A DNA stretch of 64,000 bases from positions 124,001 through 188,000 of the forward strand of contig NZ_JYLL01000001.1 of the NCBI RefSeq assembly GCF_001439695.1. Reading direction: 5' to 3'. Below, one piece after another: positions 61,501 through 64,000 of this stretch. Below the pieces are notes generated by a model. That model had not been told where the DNA came from and ran no database searches. It was given only the letters and a program-made list of their open reading frames with translations. This DNA comes from Pseudomonas veronii. GTDB lineage: Bacteria > Pseudomonadota > Gammaproteobacteria > Pseudomonadales > Pseudomonadaceae. The translations under genes and the position numbers were made by a program. Numbering within the stretch: position 1 is the first letter of the stretch; each line of letters opens with the position of its first letter.

Positions 61501-61528
61501 CGGGCCTCCCTCGTGCAAGGGAGGCCCG
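61501..61528 (-). terminator. First terminator after aceF
   Basis: CGGGCCTCCC and GGGAGGCCCG pair around eight bases just after the aceF stop. No U-run follows, so it may act mainly as an RNA-protecting hairpin ahead of the stronger one. The gap 61232-61535 holds these two hairpins and the dipA promoter region. Confidence 0.7.
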
Positions 61529-61535
61529 TCGCGGC

Positions 61536-63188
61536 TTACAGCAAGATGGTGCGGATGTCGTTCAGCAGTTGGCTCAGGCGCTGGGTGAAGCGTGCCGCCG
61601 CGGCGCCGTTGATCACGCGGTGATCGTAGGACAGCGACAGTGGCAGCATCAGCTTCGGCTGGAAGGCTTTACCGTCCCATACCGGCTGGATGGTCGCCTT
61701 GGAAACGCCCAGGATCGCCACTTCCGGCGCATTGACGATTGGCGTGAAGCCAGTGCCGCCAATGTGACCGAGGCTGGAGATGGTGAAGCATGCGCCCTGC
61801 ATGTCGTCCGCGGTGAGCTTCTTGTCGCGGGCCTTGGCAGCCAGCGCAGCGGCTTCGGCAGCCAGTTGCAGCAGGCTCTTCTGGTCGACGTTCTTGATGA
61901 CCGGTACCAGCAGGCCATCCGGGGTGTCGACGGCAAAGCCGATGTGAACGTACTTCTTGCGAATGATCGCCTTGCCGCTTGGCGCCAGCGAACTGTTGAA
62001 GTCCGGCAGCTCCTTGAGCAGGTGCGCGCAGGCCTTGAGCAACAGTGGCAGCACGGTCAGTTTCACGCCGGCCTTCTCGGCCACGGCTTTCTGCGCAACG
62101 CGGAAAGCTTCCAGGTCGGTGATGTCGGCCTGGTCGAACTGGGTCACGTGCGGGATGTTCAGCCAGCTGCGGTGCAGGCTCGACGCGCCGATTTGCATCA
62201 GGCGGGTCATCTGCACTTCTTCGGTTTCGCCGAAGCGGCTGAAGTCTACGACCGGGATCGGCGGAATGCCCGCACCACCGGTAGCATTGCCGGCAGCCGG
62301 GGCTTCCTTGGCTTTCTGCATCATGGATTTGACGTAAACCTGTACGTCTTCCTTGAGCACGCGACCGTGCGGGCCGGTGGCCGTGACGGCGTTCAGCTCG
62401 ACGCCGAACTCGCGGGCCAGTTGGCGCACGGCAGGGCCGGCGTGAACCTTGGCACCGCTTCGTGCCGGTGCCACCGCCGGGGCCGGTGCGGCCTCGGCGT
62501 TTGCGGCAGGCGCTGGAGCTGGAGCTGGAGCCGCGGCGGCCGGTGCGGCTTCAGCCTTGGCAGCCGGCGCAGCGGCCGGTGCCGGGGCAGCAGCCGACGC
62601 AGCGCCTTGGACTTTCAGCTTGAGGATGAAGTCGCCAGTGCCGACTTCGTCTTCCAGCTTGACCGCGATGCTTTCCACCACGCCGGCAGCCGGCGAAGGG
62701 ATTTCCATGGAGGCCTTGTCGGACTCCAGGGTGATCAGCGACTGGTCGGCTTCGACGGTGTCGCCGACCTTGACCAGCAGTTCGATGATCTTGGCCTTGC
62801 CCGACGAGCCGATGTCCGGGACATGAATGTCCTGGATGGTGGCTGCGGCCGGTGCGGCAGCCGGGGCCGCAGGGGCCTCGGCAGCAGCAGGTTTTTCAGC
62901 CGGCGCTGGCGCCGGTGCTGCCGCAGCAGCTGGAGCAGGGGCCGCAGCGGCGGCGCCCTCGATTTCCAGCTCCAGCAGTTCGTCGCCTTCTTTCAGGCGA
63001 TCGCCCAGCTTCACTTTCAGGCTCTTGACCACGCCGGCCTTGGGAGCAGGGATTTCCATGCTCGCCTTGTCCGATTCCAGGGTCAGGATGCTCTGGTCGG
63101 CTTCGACGGTGTCGCCGACCTTCACAAACAGCTCGATTACTTCACCTTCACCGCTGCCGATGTCAGGTACGCGAATGAGTTCGCTCAC
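61536..63188 (-). CDS. aceF: Pyruvate dehydrogenase E2, dihydrolipoyl acetyltransferase AceF
   Basis: A 550-residue core subunit of the pyruvate dehydrogenase complex. Two lipoyl domains (about 1-75 and 118-195), each with the lipoyl lysine in ESDKASMEIP, are linked by Ala/Pro-rich hinges; then the E1/E3-binding domain (AGPAVRQLAREFGVELNAV) and the catalytic domain with DHRVINGA near the C-terminus. aceE ends 11 bases upstream, so they form an operon. Confidence 0.96.
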   Translation of the reverse strand: MSELIRVPDIGSGEGEVIELFVKVGDTVEADQSILTLESDKASMEIPAPKAGVVKSLKVKLGDRLKEGDELLELEIEGAAAAAPAPAAAAAPAPAPAEKPAAAEAPAAPAAAPAAATIQDIHVPDIGSSGKAKIIELLVKVGDTVEADQSLITLESDKASMEIPSPAAGVVESIAVKLEDEVGTGDFILKLKVQGAASAAAPAPAAAPAAKAEAAPAAAAPAPAPAPAANAEAAPAPAVAPARSGAKVHAGPAVRQLAREFGVELNAVTATGPHGRVLKEDVQVYVKSMMQKAKEAPAAGNATGGAGIPPIPVVDFSRFGETEEVQMTRLMQIGASSLHRSWLNIPHVTQFDQADITDLEAFRVAQKAVAEKAGVKLTVLPLLLKACAHLLKELPDFNSSLAPSGKAIIRKKYVHIGFAVDTPDGLLVPVIKNVDQKSLLQLAAEAAALAAKARDKKLTADDMQGACFTISSLGHIGGTGFTPIVNAPEVAILGVSKATIQPVWDGKAFQPKLMLPLSLSYDHRVINGAAAARFTQRLSQLLNDIRTILL

Positions 63189-63199
63189 AAAAAGTCTCC

Positions 63200-64000
63200 T
63201 CAGCAGTCCAGTGGGTTGCGTTTTTCCGGGTTGATCCCGAACTTGACGATGGCGTCAGCCACCACCTTGGGTTCGATCTCACCGCGGTCAGCCAAGGCTT
63301 CCAGGGCTGCCAACACCACGAAGTGACGGTCGACTTCGAAGAAGTGACGCAGCTTCTTGCGGCTGTCACTGCGGCCGAAACCGTCGGTGCCCAGGACTTT
63401 GAATTCCTTGGACGGGACCCACTGGCGAATTTGTTCAGCAAACAGTTTCATGTAGTCGGTGGATGCGATCACCGGACCTTTACGGCCAGTCAGGCATTCT
63501 TCGACGTAGCTCAGCTCAGGCTTCTGACCTGGGTGCAGGCGGTTGTTGCGTTCTACGGCCAGGCCGTCGCGACGCAGTTCGTTGAAGCTGGTCACGCTCC
63601 ACACGTCGGCGCCGACGTTGAATTCGTCACGCAGGATCTTCGCCGCTTCACGCACTTCGCGCAGGATGGTGCCGGAGCCCATCAGTTGCACGTGATGCGC
63701 TGCTTCCTTGGTGTCTTCTTCGAGCAGGTACATGCCCTTGATGATGCCTTCCTCGACACCGGCCGGCATGGCAGGTTGCTGGTAGGACTCGTTCATCACG
63801 GTGATGTAGTAGAAAACGTCCTGCTGCTCCTGGGTCATCTTCTTCATGCCGTCCTGGATGATCACCGCCAGCTCATAGCCGTAGGTTGGATCAAAGGTGC
63901 GGCAGTTCGGAATGGTGGCCGCCAGGATGTGGCTGTGACCGTCTTCGTGTTGCAGGCCTTCGCCGTTCAGCGTGGTGCGACCGGCGGTGCCGCCGATCAG
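63200..64000 (-). CDS. aceE: Pyruvate dehydrogenase E1 AceE, C-terminal part (partial)
   Basis: The last 267 codons of the homodimeric E1 subunit, which decarboxylates pyruvate with thiamine diphosphate. The frame runs off the window end (LIGGTAGRTTLNGEGLQHED near the edge), and the C-terminal end LGTDGFGRSDSRKKLRHFFE is typical. The N-terminal two thirds, including the ThDP site, lie outside. Confidence 0.95.
   Translation of the reverse strand: MIGGTAGRTTLNGEGLQHEDGHSHILAATIPNCRTFDPTYGYELAVIIQDGMKKMTQEQQDVFYYITVMNESYQQPAMPAGVEEGIIKGMYLLEEDTKEAAHHVQLMGSGTILREVREAAKILRDEFNVGADVWSVTSFNELRRDGLAVERNNRLHPGQKPELSYVEECLTGRKGPVIASTDYMKLFAEQIRQWVPSKEFKVLGTDGFGRSDSRKKLRHFFEVDRHFVVLAALEALADRGEIEPKVVADAIVKFGINPEKRNPLDC

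Overview
The window is chromosomal DNA of a fluorescent-group Pseudomonas (close to P. fluorescens). This is judged from gene content and order typical of that group (pil-aroK-aroB-damX-gltBD-hemE at the left, aceE-aceF-dipA-msrA at the right), high GC with strong third-position GC bias, and REP/REPIN palindromes of the types found in P. fluorescens genomes. No rRNA, tRNA, CRISPR array, prophage or insertion sequence was recognised.

Left part (1-13.4 kb): the end of a type IV pilus assembly operon (pilN tail, a fused pilO-pilP, a short pilQ) runs into shikimate kinase, dehydroquinate synthase and DamX. Glutamate synthase (gltB, gltD) and uroporphyrinogen decarboxylase (hemE) follow, then a b-type cytochrome and a divergent MFS transporter/LysR regulator pair.

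Centre (16.5-33.8 kb): about 20 genes on the minus strand, mostly joined by ATGA-type overlaps, form one long operon for an aryl polyene-type (APE) pigment lipid. It holds a ketosynthase and chain-length-factor-like partner, ketoreductase, dehydratases, two acyl carrier proteins, an aryl-CoA/ACP ligase fused to a dehydratase, an aromatic amino acid ammonia-lyase, a thioesterase, a glycosyltransferase, two acyltransferases, a methyltransferase, a halogenase-like flavoprotein, an MMPL exporter, a LolA-like carrier and lipoproteins. The parts fit a scheme of starter formation by the lyase, activation and loading on ACP, iterative type II elongation, attachment to a membrane lipid headgroup, and export to the outer membrane. 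A REPIN lies in frame inside the LolA-like gene.

Right part (34-64 kb): an orphan ParA ATPase, thioredoxin 2, a HigBA toxin-antitoxin pair with two operator-like repeats, SelO, the mechanosensitive channel MscK, a K+/H+ antiporter, a chemoreceptor, a ZapB-like/ZapA-like pair, an acyl-CoA dehydrogenase, the proline-use genes putA and putP with a set of PutA-type operator motifs between them, an overlapping gene pair that looks like a pore-forming effector with a membrane immunity protein, MetY, RlmJ, MsrA, the c-di-GMP phosphodiesterase DipA, and the pyruvate dehydrogenase subunits AceF and AceE (the latter cut by the window end).

The least described items are the effector/immunity-like pair at 53.7-55.1 kb and the distinctive build of the APE cluster: ammonia-lyase with a Phe-His selectivity pair, fused ligase-dehydratase, REPIN-built leader of the LolA-like carrier.
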